In this document: positions 31,446 to 39,033 of the stretch, piece after piece
How positions within the stretch are numbered: position 1 is the first letter of the stretch
Layout of the letters: each line of letters starts with the position of its first letter
The notes under the pieces: model-generated
What the model was told of the DNA's origin: nothing
The model's input: the letters and a program-made list of their open reading frames with translations, nothing else
Database searches by the model: none
Made by a program: the position numbers and the translations under genes
Assembly: GCA_005239745.1 (NCBI GenBank)
Contig: SBBL01000016.1
Span: 1 to 39,033 of the forward strand
Reading direction: 5' to 3'
Source: Candidatus Troglogloeales bacterium
GTDB lineage: Bacteria; Nitrospirota; Nitrospiria; SBBL01
DNA: 39,033 nucleotides

Positions 31446-32444
31446 TCAAAACGTCTCGCTAAAAGTAACCTCTCCGGAGACGCCCACTTGGTAGGCAGTC
31501 ACGCGGCGCTCGAAAAAATTAGCGAGTTCCTGAACATCTTGGTGATCCATGAAGGGGAACGGATTACGGGCACCAAAGGCGGGAGGAATGCCGATATTGG
31601 CCATCCGCTGGTCACCCACGAACCTTAAATATTGGTGCATCTCTTGTCTAGAGAGGCCGGCCACCCCGTATAAAAGCAAATCATCGGCAAAGGCCATCTC
31701 ACAGGCGATCGCCTCTGAGATCATTGCGACAACCTGCTTCTGCGTCTCCTCATCAAACAGCTCCGGCTCCTCACCTCGGATGGTGGCAATGACTTCATAG
31801 GCAAAGGCCATGTGGGCAGACTCATCGCGAAAGACCCAGTTGGTACCCGTAGCAAGACCATTGAGCAACCCTTTCGAACGCAGGAAATAGACATAGGCAA
31901 AGGCCGCAAAAAAGAATAACCCTTCGATGCACCCGGCAAAACAAATCAGATTTAACAAAAACCGACGCCGATCCTGAACGGATGTTAAACGGTCAACGTC
32001 GTACATAGCATTCATCCACTTGAAGCAAAACGCAGCCTTTTTCTGAATGGAGGGAATATGGTCAACGGCGGAAAAGGCCAGCGCGCGTTCATCCATATCT
32101 GGAAGGTACACGTCCAGTAAGGTGAGATAAAACTGAACGTGCACCGCCTCTTCAAAGAGCTGGCGCGACAGATACAGACGCGCCTCCGGGGCATTGATAT
32201 GTGTGTAGAGATTAAGGACCAAGTTATTCGCGACAATCACGTCTCCGGTTGCAAAAAACGCAATCAAGCGTTTGATTAAATGGTGCTCCGCCGGGGTTAA
32301 GCGTGTCCGCAGATCGGTTAGATCGGTCGTGAAGTCTACTTCCTCCACCGTCCAACTGTTCTTAATCGCGTCCCGATACATCTCATAAAACCTGGGATAG
32401 CGCATCGGACGCAGCGTCATATTGAGTCCCGGATCTAAAATCAT
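31446..32444 (-). CDS. nrdB: Ribonucleoside-diphosphate reductase, small subunit (class I)
   Basis: 332 residues from ATG 32444, with AAGGGGGAG upstream; an in-frame GTG at 32459 is rejected. All six di-metal ligands are visible: Asp68, Glu99, His102, Glu174, Glu208 and His211. Tyr106 is at the position of the E. coli radical tyrosine (ExxHxxxY), so it should form a tyrosyl radical rather than a class Ic type centre. It supplies the radical to NrdA to make deoxyribonucleotides. NrdA is not adjacent. The VTE3-like methyltransferase follows after 12 nt. Confidence 0.94.
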   Translation of the reverse strand: MILDPGLNMTLRPMRYPRFYEMYRDAIKNSWTVEEVDFTTDLTDLRTRLTPAEHHLIKRLIAFFATGDVIVANNLVLNLYTHINAPEARLYLSRQLFEEAVHVQFYLTLLDVYLPDMDERALAFSAVDHIPSIQKKAAFCFKWMNAMYDVDRLTSVQDRRRFLLNLICFAGCIEGLFFFAAFAYVYFLRSKGLLNGLATGTNWVFRDESAHMAFAYEVIATIRGEEPELFDEETQKQVVAMISEAIACEMAFADDLLLYGVAGLSRQEMHQYLRFVGDQRMANIGIPPAFGARNPFPFMDHQDVQELANFFERRVTAYQVGVSGEVTFSETF

Positions 32445-32757
32445 GGGCTCCCCCTTCACAAAACGTGTAACATACTTACGGCCCTTCTTACTTCAAGCGG
32501 GTGAACTCCCCCCCAGCAAAGGAAGCAAGCCAATGCCACAATATCTAGCACACAGATAATCCAAAGTCTACCCTATGTAGAGAGCGCGCTATAGCTTTGG
32601 AAGCCGTACGGTGGATATAACGGTGGATATAAGAGACGGGTGGGCCTATTCTATTCGGACGCCGGTTTCAATAGGGCCCTTTGGGGTGGCCTACCACATA
32701 CCATTGGCCTGCCATCTGTACCAGCTTCTATCGTTGATTTGGGAAAGGAGGATAAGA
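32445..32757. other. 313-bp intergenic region upstream of nrdB
   Basis: It separates nrdB (-) from the small ORF and PilZ gene (+). It contains a 12-bp tandem duplication (32608-32631) and weak AT-rich boxes. A 63-codon frame at 32611-32802 has no ribosome site and no recognisable domain; I do not call it a gene. Confidence 0.5.
32608..32631. repeat. 12-bp tandem direct repeat
   Basis: ACGGTGGATATA occurs twice, head to tail with no spacer. It may be a recent slippage duplication or a pair of binding half-sites in the intergenic region; neither is established. Confidence 0.6.
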
Positions 32758-32883
32758 ATGAGGGAATGCGGCTACTTTGACTTTACCAAAAAGTCGTGCT
32801 AGGTTCGGCTGCCGGTTAAGCGAAGGCTGCGTTCTAGCAAACGGTGCGCAGAGGCAACCGTCATCGTGATAGGCGAGAAGTGA
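32758..32883 (+). pseudogene. Short ORF with one in-frame TAG, coupled to the PilZ gene
   Basis: ATG 32758 follows a near-perfect ribosome site (AAAGGAGG, 6 nt upstream). It encodes MRECGYFDFTKKSC, then TAG at 32800-32802. The same frame stays open for another 26 codons (starting VRLPVKRRLRSSKRC) and ends in TGA 32881-32883, which overlaps the PilZ gene's ATG as TGATG. The strong ribosome site and precise coupling suggest a real 41-residue Cys-containing basic protein broken by one mutation, or a true 14-residue peptide. I do not recognise the family. Confidence 0.4.
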
Positions 32884-33446
32884 TGGGTGAAAAACGGAAG
32901 GTGGTTCGGGTCGGGGTGGAGTGTACGGCTATCTACCGAATCGTGCCGCAGGGCACGCCACGGAAGTTAGAGGCACGACGCAGTGCAATGTATCATATCC
33001 CAAGCATTCCGGCATCGGAAGCTGTGGAGAAACTGAGCAATCAGGCAAAAGATACCGACCCGGAAGTTAAGGAGCTGCTCCTCTGGCTTGATTGGAAAAT
33101 TAGTTTTGCCATCAAGACCCTCTCACAAAAGCAAGATGAGTCACTTTTTCCGCACCGCGCAATGATGGTTGACCTCAGTGCCTCCGGCATGATGTTTCTA
33201 ACCCCTTCATCACTCAACGCTGGAGAAATGCTGGAGTTTCAGATGATTCTTCCCGTCATCCCTTTTCGGGAGATGACCGTGCCCGGTCAGGTTACCTGGT
33301 GCATGCCGATTAAGGAGGACGCTTCCCAAAAAATAGACTATATGGTCGGTATCTTGTTCTGCGACCTCGCGGAGGACGATCGCGAGTGTATCATCCACTA
33401 TGTCGTGCAGCGACAGCTTCAGGTAAGGCGCGAATCTATCCGATAA
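32883..33446 (+). CDS. PilZ-domain protein (probable cyclic-di-GMP receptor)
   Basis: 187 residues from ATG 32883; a GTG at 32844 is an alternative, but the TGATG coupling supports this start. Both cyclic-di-GMP motifs are present: R5-xxx-R9 in KRKVVRVG and D97-x-S99-xx-G102 in VDLSASGMMF. Between them lies a helical insert of about 60 residues (EAVEKLSNQ to SFAIKTLSQKQ), longer than in a minimal PilZ domain. The beta-barrel continues to GQVTWCMP and MVGILFCDL. It would sense cyclic-di-GMP to control motility, adhesion or secretion; the partner is not encoded nearby. Confidence 0.85.
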   Translation: MGEKRKVVRVGVECTAIYRIVPQGTPRKLEARRSAMYHIPSIPASEAVEKLSNQAKDTDPEVKELLLWLDWKISFAIKTLSQKQDESLFPHRAMMVDLSASGMMFLTPSSLNAGEMLEFQMILPVIPFREMTVPGQVTWCMPIKEDASQKIDYMVGILFCDLAEDDRECIIHYVVQRQLQVRRESIR

Positions 33447-33479
33447 ATTTCGCTAAGTATTCAAGCCAAAATAATTTAC

Positions 33480-34091
33480 CTACAGGCTGACCGCGGCCGC
33501 ACGTGAGAGCAACGGCGTGCCTCTCCAATTTCTCGAAATAAACGAAAAGAGCCGATGCTCAATCTTGTTCCACTTGCTGGTCCCCGGCGGAAAATGACAA
33601 ACATGAATCGTCATCCGAAGTTGATCCGCAAGCGCCTGAAGTTCCACCTTCCAGAGCCGTGAACGGTTCGTGTTCGATCCCCCACTGTCTGCAGTAATCC
33701 AGAGATCCCGGGATCGAGGGTATCTCACCTGACCCATCTCCTCCCACCATTTTCGAATGGAGTTCACGGCAAAGGACGCCGTATCGTGATCCACTCCCAC
33801 CGTCACCCATCCCTCATTCTGTGAGGGGTCATAGACACCATGGGGAATCACCTTCTCCAATTTCAAATCCGCAAAATCGTGCATGTTCACCCATCGTGGC
33901 GACCGACGCCTTCTCCATTCTTGCCCGTCATTCTTGAAGTTCCCAATCAGCTCCTTCTTTTTGGTGTCCACCGAAATCACCGGCTGATTCCTCTCTTGTG
34001 CAGCTTGAACGCTCTGGCTGATGTGGCGAAACTGCGCACCGCGATCGGGGTGATGGAGGCCCTCTTTCGTCTTCCGATTCGCTTAAAGACT
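33480..34091 (-). mobile_element. ISAzo13-like transposase fragment
   Basis: The open part (33480-33980) reads ISVDTKKKELIGNFKN, HDFADLKLEKVIPHGVYD, ITADSGGSN, CHFPPGTSKWNKIEHRLFSFI and NWRGTPLL, the C-terminal catalytic region of ISAzo13-family transposases. The same frame continues upstream to 34085 with ANRKTKEGLHHPDRGAQF, preceded by TAA (34083-34085) where the family normally has a glutamine codon, so a C-to-T change is likely. Homology stops near 34091 on one side and near 33500 on the other, so both ends, and any terminal repeats, are lost. Not active. Confidence 0.85.
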
Positions 34092-34123
34092 GGGCATTGT
34101 TAAATCAATCTTTATATGCTCTC

Positions 34124-35156
34124 TCACCGCCAAGCCTCCAAGTCGGCTTCTCCCACTTCGATATACTCAATGATCTCGCCGGTCTCAGTCGTCATCGTCT
34201 TGATCTCCCGTTGATGCTGAAACAAAAGCGCAATCGCACGTAATAGAGAAAGCACTTTGGGATGATCCCGCCTTGCCCATAACGCATCGCTTCCAAACGG
34301 ATTCAATTCCGGGTCCGGATCAATAATCACCAACGACTTCAACATCCGCTGCGCCGCCTGATGCTTTGCAATCATAAAATCGCGTTTCTTGTTTCTCCTG
34401 TATCCTTCCAACGTCATATCGGCTCGCTGCCTCGCTACTATCCGTTTCGTGAGACCCGCGCTTTCATCCATGCCGCAAATAAAAAACCGGCCCTTCGTCG
34501 CTTCATCCATATTCGGTGCTGTCGTGCTCATTAAAAAACCGGCCGGCCCGCGCACCTTCTGCTCCCGGCTCCCCCTCTGCCCAGACACCGGGTCTTTCAC
34601 CACACTGGCCAGAGAGAGCATCCCCGACGATTGCATCGAACGAATCGAATAGGCCGCGCCACTTTGCCCACCGTGACCATTGCCACCGCCCAACCCCGCC
34701 ATCTCTTCAATCGCAATCAACTTGTGAACCAACGCCCTTTCCCCTTGATAGAACAGGGCTTGATCGGTCAGCCGCGTCCAACGCTTTACATCCTCGGTCG
34801 GCATCAATAATAAAAGCGCTTCCATGCAAGCCGACTTGCCCGCGGCAGAACGCGACTGAATCAAAAGCGACAACGGCTTCTCTAATTTGCGGGAAGTGCA
34901 AGCCAAATATCCCACCCGCTTGATTGTTTCTTCTCCCAAAGCCCCAGCGTTTCTAAATCGGACAGAATCACATCGAAAAGACTCAGGTTCATCAAAAACT
35001 GTTTTGCCGCGGCCTCGATCTCAGGTGAGGGCGCTTCCGGATTTTTCTCTTCCGCCTTCACCCCCAACGTTCCACCCGCTGCAAAATCTGCATCAGATCG
35101 TCACGAACCAGTTCTTCGCGTTCTTTGAGTTCGGTCTGGGATTGATCAATCTTCAT
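34124..35156 (-). pseudogene. Primase/helicase-like P-loop protein, frameshifted and truncated
   Basis: Three pieces in order: 35156-35058 starting at ATG after a strong AAGGAGGT (MKIDQSQTELKEREEL...), then a -1 shift near 35064; 35067-34937 (GVKAEEKNPEAPSP...LSDLETLGL), then a second -1 shift at CTTTGGG near 34937; and 34936-34124 (GEETIKRVGYLACTSRKLEKPL, P-loop SRSAAGKSACMEALL, IAIEEMAG, STTAPNMDEATKGR). The last piece resembles the helicase-like C-terminal half of long CHC2-zinc-finger primases of planctomycetes and relatives. The gene lacks a zinc-finger part and ends abruptly in IEVGEADLEAWR, 30 nt before the ISAzo13 fragment. It looks like a decayed mobile-element gene; two assembly errors are the alternative. 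Confidence 0.65.
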
Positions 35157-35231
35157 CCAAAGACCTCCTTCCGGAAACTGGTGTCAGGAGGAAAATTAAA
35201 AAGTGACAAATCTATTTTGTCATCGGGTGCC

Positions 35232-35261
35232 TTGACATTTGAAAAGTCAGCGCATTAGGAT
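35232..35261 (+). promoter_or_regulatory. Promoter for the M23 peptidase gene
   Basis: A perfect TTGACA (35232-35237), an 18-nt spacer and TAGGAT (35256-35261, 4 of 6 to consensus). It gives a leader of about 65 nt before ATG 35332 with GGAGGT as ribosome site. A small palindrome TGACAAA...TTTGTCA (35204-35222) lies just upstream and could be an operator or the end of an older transcript. Confidence 0.45.
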
Positions 35262-35331
35262 GCCTCCCCTGTTTGTTCTCACATTTTTACCCCGGACATA
35301 TTATTAAGTGTAGGAAAGCACGCGGAGGTAA

Positions 35332-36087
35332 ATGATGGCACGAAACGGCTTAGGTCGGTATGTAGTAATGGTAATGGCGGGGCCTGAGGCGGCGCCCTAT
35401 CAGTTTTCGGTTAGCAAACGCTTCTGCAAAGTCACGGCCGGACTCTTTGCGGTAGGGATGGTGGCACTGGGAGCAGCCTTTACTGCTTTTGGTACGGAGT
35501 ATGCCCGCATGCACGAGCGGGTTGTGGAAATAGATTCCCTCCGTCAGGCCGTTGCTTGGCAGCGCACCAAAATCCAGTCGTCTTCTGCGCGGGTGGCGGC
35601 TCTCGAGACGCAGATATCCAATGTCCTTTATACAAATGATAAATTGCAACAGGTCGTTGAAGCCCGTCTAGACACCATCCCCTCCATTCTTCCCGCCTGG
35701 GGCCGGATCAATTCCAAGTTTGGGAGACGCCTCTCGCCCGTTACAGGTCGAATGCGCATGCACAATGGGGTAGATATCTCTGCACCGCGTGGTGAACCGG
35801 TGGTCGCCTCGGCGCCCGGGAAGGTTGTTACCTCGGGGTACCACGGGGCATATGGTCGGTTAGTAACCATTGACCATGGGAACGGCTTTGCAACCTACTA
35901 CGCGCATCTCTCTCGTGCATCTGCAAGGCCCGGGGCAGGGGTAAGACGTGGAGATGTTGTCGGTTACGTCGGCAGTACGGGGCAGTCATCGGGTGTCCAT
36001 CTTCACTATGAGGTTCGCTTTAATAACGAGCCGGTTGACCCCATGGATTATATGCGCAATCCTGCAACCGTCTTTTTCCAAGGCTAG
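35332..36087 (+). CDS. M23-family (LytM) peptidase, membrane-anchored
   Basis: 251 residues. One membrane helix at about 33-53, a coiled coil at 58-112 (HERVVEIDSLRQAV, ARVAALETQIS), then a LytM domain with zinc residues H144-xxx-D148 (HNGVDISAPRG) and H223-x-H225 (GVHLHYEVRF), plus AHLS at 191-194. All catalytic residues are present, so it is probably an active peptidoglycan endopeptidase in the periplasm (MepM-like) rather than a degenerate activator. The GGAGGT ribosome site fixes the start at ATG 35332 or the adjacent ATG 35335. secA follows after 131 bp that holds a GC palindrome (GTCCGCGGAC) but no gene. Confidence 0.9.
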   Translation: MMARNGLGRYVVMVMAGPEAAPYQFSVSKRFCKVTAGLFAVGMVALGAAFTAFGTEYARMHERVVEIDSLRQAVAWQRTKIQSSSARVAALETQISNVLYTNDKLQQVVEARLDTIPSILPAWGRINSKFGRRLSPVTGRMRMHNGVDISAPRGEPVVASAPGKVVTSGYHGAYGRLVTIDHGNGFATYYAHLSRASARPGAGVRRGDVVGYVGSTGQSSGVHLHYEVRFNNEPVDPMDYMRNPATVFFQG

Positions 36088-36218
36088 ACGGAATTTCCGT
36101 AGTCAAAGTCGCTCTGCCGTCCGCGGACGCACCGACTTTTATTCCCCCAGCCCTCCGTGCTACGCTTTCCCAGCGCCACCCTGTTCGTTCGGACGTTTTA
36201 TTCCACATCTACCGTCTC

Positions 36219-38858
36219 ATGCTTGGTTCAATTCTGAGAAAGATCTTCGGCAGTCACAATGACCGTGAACTGAAACGGCTGGCACCGTTAGTTGAAGCGG
36301 TTGCCGCATCTGAAGCGATCGTTTCACCGATGACAGACACCCAACTGCGCGAAAAAACCGACCAGTTCCGAAAACAATTGACAGAGGGAGACCCGGACGA
36401 TGCCACGCTAGCTGCGCGAATGATGGACATACTTCCCGTGGCCTTTGCCGTCGTGCGGGAGGCTTCACGACGCACACTGGGGATGCGACATTTTGATGTA
36501 CAGATAATCGGCGGTATTGCCCTACATGAAGGCAAAATTGCCGAAATGAAAACGGGGGAAGGCAAGACGCTTGCGGCAACGCTTCCGGTCTATCTCAACG
36601 CGCTTGCCGGGCGCGGTGTCCATGTGATCACCGTTAACGACTATCTGGCTAAACGCGACTCACAATGGATGGGGACAGTGTATACGTTTCTAGGGCTTAC
36701 CGTTGCCTGTATCCAACACGATATGGACAGCACCGACCGACGCGCGGCTTATCGCGCGGATATTACCTATGGCACGAACAACGAGTTCGGTTTTGACTAT
36801 CTGCGCGACAACATGAAGTTCGATCGGGGGGAACTTGTTCAGCGTGACCCCTATTACGCCATTGTTGACGAGGTAGACAGTATCCTGATTGATGAGGCGC
36901 GCACGCCCCTGATTATTTCCGGCCCAGGGGAGGCGTCCACCTCACTGTACGAACGTGCGAATCAGATCGTTCCTCTGCTTCAGTTAGGCACGGACTATAC
37001 GATCGAGGAAAAGACCAAGACCGCCACACTGACGGAGGAGGGAAATGCCAAGGTAGAGTCGGCCTTTGGCGCGGGGAATCTTTATGATCTGGCCAACATT
37101 GGTCTATTGCACCATGTTTTGCAGGCGCTTCGGGCTCACGCGCTTTATCGCCGCGATGTAGATTATGTGGTTAACGATGGGCAAGTGGTTATCGTGGACG
37201 AGTTTACCGGTCGCCTGATGCCCGGGCGGCGATGGAGCGATGGCCTCCACCAAGCGATTGAGGCCAAAGAAAAGGTCGTCATCGAGAATGAAAATCAGAC
37301 GCTTGCCACCATCACGTTTCAGAATTATTTTCGGCTGTATAAAAAACTGGCCGGTATGACCGGAACGGCCGACACCGAGGCAACGGAGTTTTCCAAGATT
37401 TATGGGCTTGAAGTGTTGGCCATCCCGCCCAATTGTCCGGTGATTCGGACGGACTATTCCGATATCATCTACCGCACGGAGAGAGAGAAGTTTGCCGCTA
37501 TTGTTGATGAAATTGCCAGGCTGCATGAAACGGGGCAACCGTCTCTCGTGGGAACCATTTCCATAGAAAAGTCGGAACACCTTTCTCTGTTGTTGAAACG
37601 CAGAGGCATCCCTCATACCGTGCTTAACGCAAAACATCACGAGAAAGAGGCCCAGATTATCGCGCAAGCGGGACACTTGGGGGCGGTGACCATTGCCACC
37701 AACATGGCCGGTCGGGGCACTGATATTTTGTTGGGAGGGAACCCAGACTTTCTGTTCAAGCAGTACGTGTCTGCCCATCCGAATGCAGATGCACCGGCAC
37801 TGGACGCGGCACGGGAGAGGTTATACAAGGAAACCGCGAAAGAAAAGGCAGACGTGATCGCAGTGGGGGGGCTTTTTATCATCGGTACCGAGCGACACGA
37901 ATCCAGGCGGATTGATAACCAACTGCGCGGCCGATCGGGGCGCCAAGGCGACCCCGGAGCGTCACGCTTTTATCTGTCGCTGGAAGACGATCTGCTGCGT
38001 ATTTTTGGCTCCGACCGTATTTCAGCGCTCATGGGACGGCTGGGGATGGAGGAAGGAGAGCCTATCGAACACCGGATGGTGACTCGGGCCATCGAAAATG
38101 CCCAAAAACGGGTGGAGGGCAGTCACTTCGACACGCGAAAGAGTCTTCTGGAATACGATGACGTCATGAATGTACAACGCAGCATTATCTACAACCGTCG
38201 TCATGCGCTGCTGTACAGTAACGATGTTTCTGAAGAGATCCACGAGATGATCGGCGAACAAATCACGGAAATGGTAACAACCTGTTGCCCGGAGAACACC
38301 TATGCAGAGGCATGGGATATTCCGCTGCTCATACGCATGACCCATGGTTTTTTCCGCCTGTCTCTTGCAGAGGGAGACCTATCCGAGATGGGTAGAGAGG
38401 CATTGAAGGAAGAGATGACCCACCGCATTTTGGCCGCATATGAGAGGAAGGTGTCGGATATTGGGGAAACGATCTTTCGGCAGGTCGAACGGCAAATTCT
38501 CTTGCAGGCCATAGACAGGCATTGGCGGGATCATCTGCTTTCCATGGATCATCTTAGGGAAGGGATTGGCCTGCGTGGCTATGGCCAGAAGGAGCCGCTG
38601 AGCGAGTATAAAAGGGAAGGATTTACGCTTTTTACCTATATGGTTAGGCAGATCAGAGAAGGAACCCTAGAGCGCCTTTTCTGTTTGGAAAGGGCGATGG
38701 AAGCGCCACGGGGGCAAGCGCCGACTAATGTTCGTTATGGTCCAATCGCAGATGCGGGTACGAGGACACACTCGCCTCGAGAGGAGAAAAAGGTGGGCAG
38801 AAACGACCCCTGTCCTTGCGGAAGCGGGAAAAAATACAAAAAATGTTGCGGAAACTAA
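36219..38858 (+). CDS. secA: Preprotein translocase ATPase SecA
   Basis: 879 residues, full length. SecA drives unfolded proteins through SecYEG using ATP. Walker A is MKTGEGKT (110-117); DEVDSILIDEARTPL is the DEAD-type motif II; the preprotein cross-linking region follows; NBD2 has TNMAGRGTDILLGG and QLRGRSGRQGDPG; helical scaffold motifs such as HWRDHLLSMDHLREGIGLRGYGQ are present. The C-terminal zinc domain is GRNDPCPCGSGKKYKKCCG (C-x-C-x8-C-C), which binds SecB or ribosomes. No clear ribosome site precedes ATG 36219, but homology (MLGSILRKIFGS) begins there. Confidence 0.97.
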   Translation: MLGSILRKIFGSHNDRELKRLAPLVEAVAASEAIVSPMTDTQLREKTDQFRKQLTEGDPDDATLAARMMDILPVAFAVVREASRRTLGMRHFDVQIIGGIALHEGKIAEMKTGEGKTLAATLPVYLNALAGRGVHVITVNDYLAKRDSQWMGTVYTFLGLTVACIQHDMDSTDRRAAYRADITYGTNNEFGFDYLRDNMKFDRGELVQRDPYYAIVDEVDSILIDEARTPLIISGPGEASTSLYERANQIVPLLQLGTDYTIEEKTKTATLTEEGNAKVESAFGAGNLYDLANIGLLHHVLQALRAHALYRRDVDYVVNDGQVVIVDEFTGRLMPGRRWSDGLHQAIEAKEKVVIENENQTLATITFQNYFRLYKKLAGMTGTADTEATEFSKIYGLEVLAIPPNCPVIRTDYSDIIYRTEREKFAAIVDEIARLHETGQPSLVGTISIEKSEHLSLLLKRRGIPHTVLNAKHHEKEAQIIAQAGHLGAVTIATNMAGRGTDILLGGNPDFLFKQYVSAHPNADAPALDAARERLYKETAKEKADVIAVGGLFIIGTERHESRRIDNQLRGRSGRQGDPGASRFYLSLEDDLLRIFGSDRISALMGRLGMEEGEPIEHRMVTRAIENAQKRVEGSHFDTRKSLLEYDDVMNVQRSIIYNRRHALLYSNDVSEEIHEMIGEQITEMVTTCCPENTYAEAWDIPLLIRMTHGFFRLSLAEGDLSEMGREALKEEMTHRILAAYERKVSDIGETIFRQVERQILLQAIDRHWRDHLLSMDHLREGIGLRGYGQKEPLSEYKREGFTLFTYMVRQIREGTLERLFCLERAMEAPRGQAPTNVRYGPIADAGTRTHSPREEKKVGRNDPCPCGSGKKYKKCCGN

Positions 38859-38894
38859 GGGGTTGAGGTCATCAGCCCCATCGGCTTAGATATT

Positions 38895-38984
38895 AAGGGC
38901 ACCTCTAAAAACCTACTGCGCGACCCAACTGCTGCCCACCCCAAAACATTCAAACATTGTTTTGGTGGCCCCGGTGCGTTGCGC
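38895..38984. repeat. 90-bp dispersed repeat, copy B
   Basis: Differs from copy A (30389-30478) at three positions, including one that breaks a base pair in the CCCCAAAACA hairpin. It lies 36 nt after the secA stop in the same orientation relative to the upstream gene as copy A to purH. The sequences outside the 90 bp are unrelated, so these are the true edges within this window. Confidence 0.85.
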
Positions 38985-39033
38985 AGGCGTGACGACTGTC
39001 CGCATGAAGATCAAGTCCTCACGGAACAACCAA

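Noticed and set aside
32536-32585. Two NrdR-box-like sequences upstream of nrdB (CCACAATATCTAGCAC and ACCCTATGTAGAGAGC)
   Set aside because: Each matches the consensus at only about 11 of 16 positions, and their starts are 34 bp apart rather than the usual 30-32.
32611-32802. A 63-codon ORF upstream of the PilZ gene
   Set aside because: GTG start inside the tandem repeat, no ribosome site, no domain; only its last 14 codons have their own ribosome site.
1-39033. CRISPR arrays, rRNA genes, riboswitches
   Set aside because: No regularly spaced repeats, no rRNA segments and no riboswitch core I could recognise were found on either strand.

Overview
This is a bacterial chromosome segment of moderate GC content with dense housekeeping genes on both strands. 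The taxon cannot be proven from sequence alone. The gene set points to a Gram-negative, quinone-using aerobe of the Nitrospirota type: an archaeal-type ATP-dependent DNA ligase, a DUF3386-like protein, a VTE3-like quinone methyltransferase, an orphan chorismate lyase, an AMIN-type amidase and dispersed palindromic repeats. That placement is inference.

Layout. 1-170: the 3' part of a tRNA-Ala on + facing a complete tRNA-Ala(GGC) on -. 233-3582: a secreted unknown, a HicB-like fragment, a redoxin, a Yip1-like membrane protein and sucD. 3662-6844: tRNA-Val(GAC) directly followed by thrS-infC-rpmI-rplT, with infC starting at a rare AUC codon. 6923-11259: a DUF3386-like protein; a small membrane-protein gene with a -1 frameshift, driven by a leaderless-type promoter; hemW; and a JAMM peptidase followed by a CysO/MoaD-rhodanese-E1 fusion. 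11310-14585: a 1091-residue secreted seven-bladed FG-GAP propeller with MopE-like and thrombospondin-type calcium repeats. 14926-19236: der, an unknown, rluB, amiC and truA. On the minus strand 19297-26691: yajQ; nucleotidyltransferase-ligase-trpA; fadD-thiolase. 26862-30382: chorismate lyase-like, isoprenylcysteine-methyltransferase-like, a small kinase-like protein and purH, the last three overlapping. 30600-32444 on minus: nrdB followed by the VTE3-like methyltransferase. 32758-35156: an interrupted small ORF, a PilZ protein, and a graveyard with an ISAzo13-like transposase fragment and a frameshifted primase/helicase-like gene. 35332-38858: an M23 peptidase and secA.

How the genes work together. 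thrS-infC-rpmI-rplT is the standard translation cluster with probable IF3 autoregulation. The JAMM peptidase and the fusion make a self-consistent sulfur-carrier system: the di-glycine of the carrier domain is buried inside the fusion and must be freed by cleavage before it can be thiocarboxylated. The chorismate lyase-like and VTE3-like proteins suggest a 4-hydroxybenzoate-derived, plastoquinone-like quinone. Non-coding signal includes a 90-bp interspersed repeat (30389 and 38895, 87 of 90 identical), a family of perfect hairpins, and several common intergenic palindromes.

Several genes carry single-base frameshifts or in-frame stops (7724-8187, 32758-32883, 34124-35156, 34083). These may be real decay or assembly errors; reads would decide.
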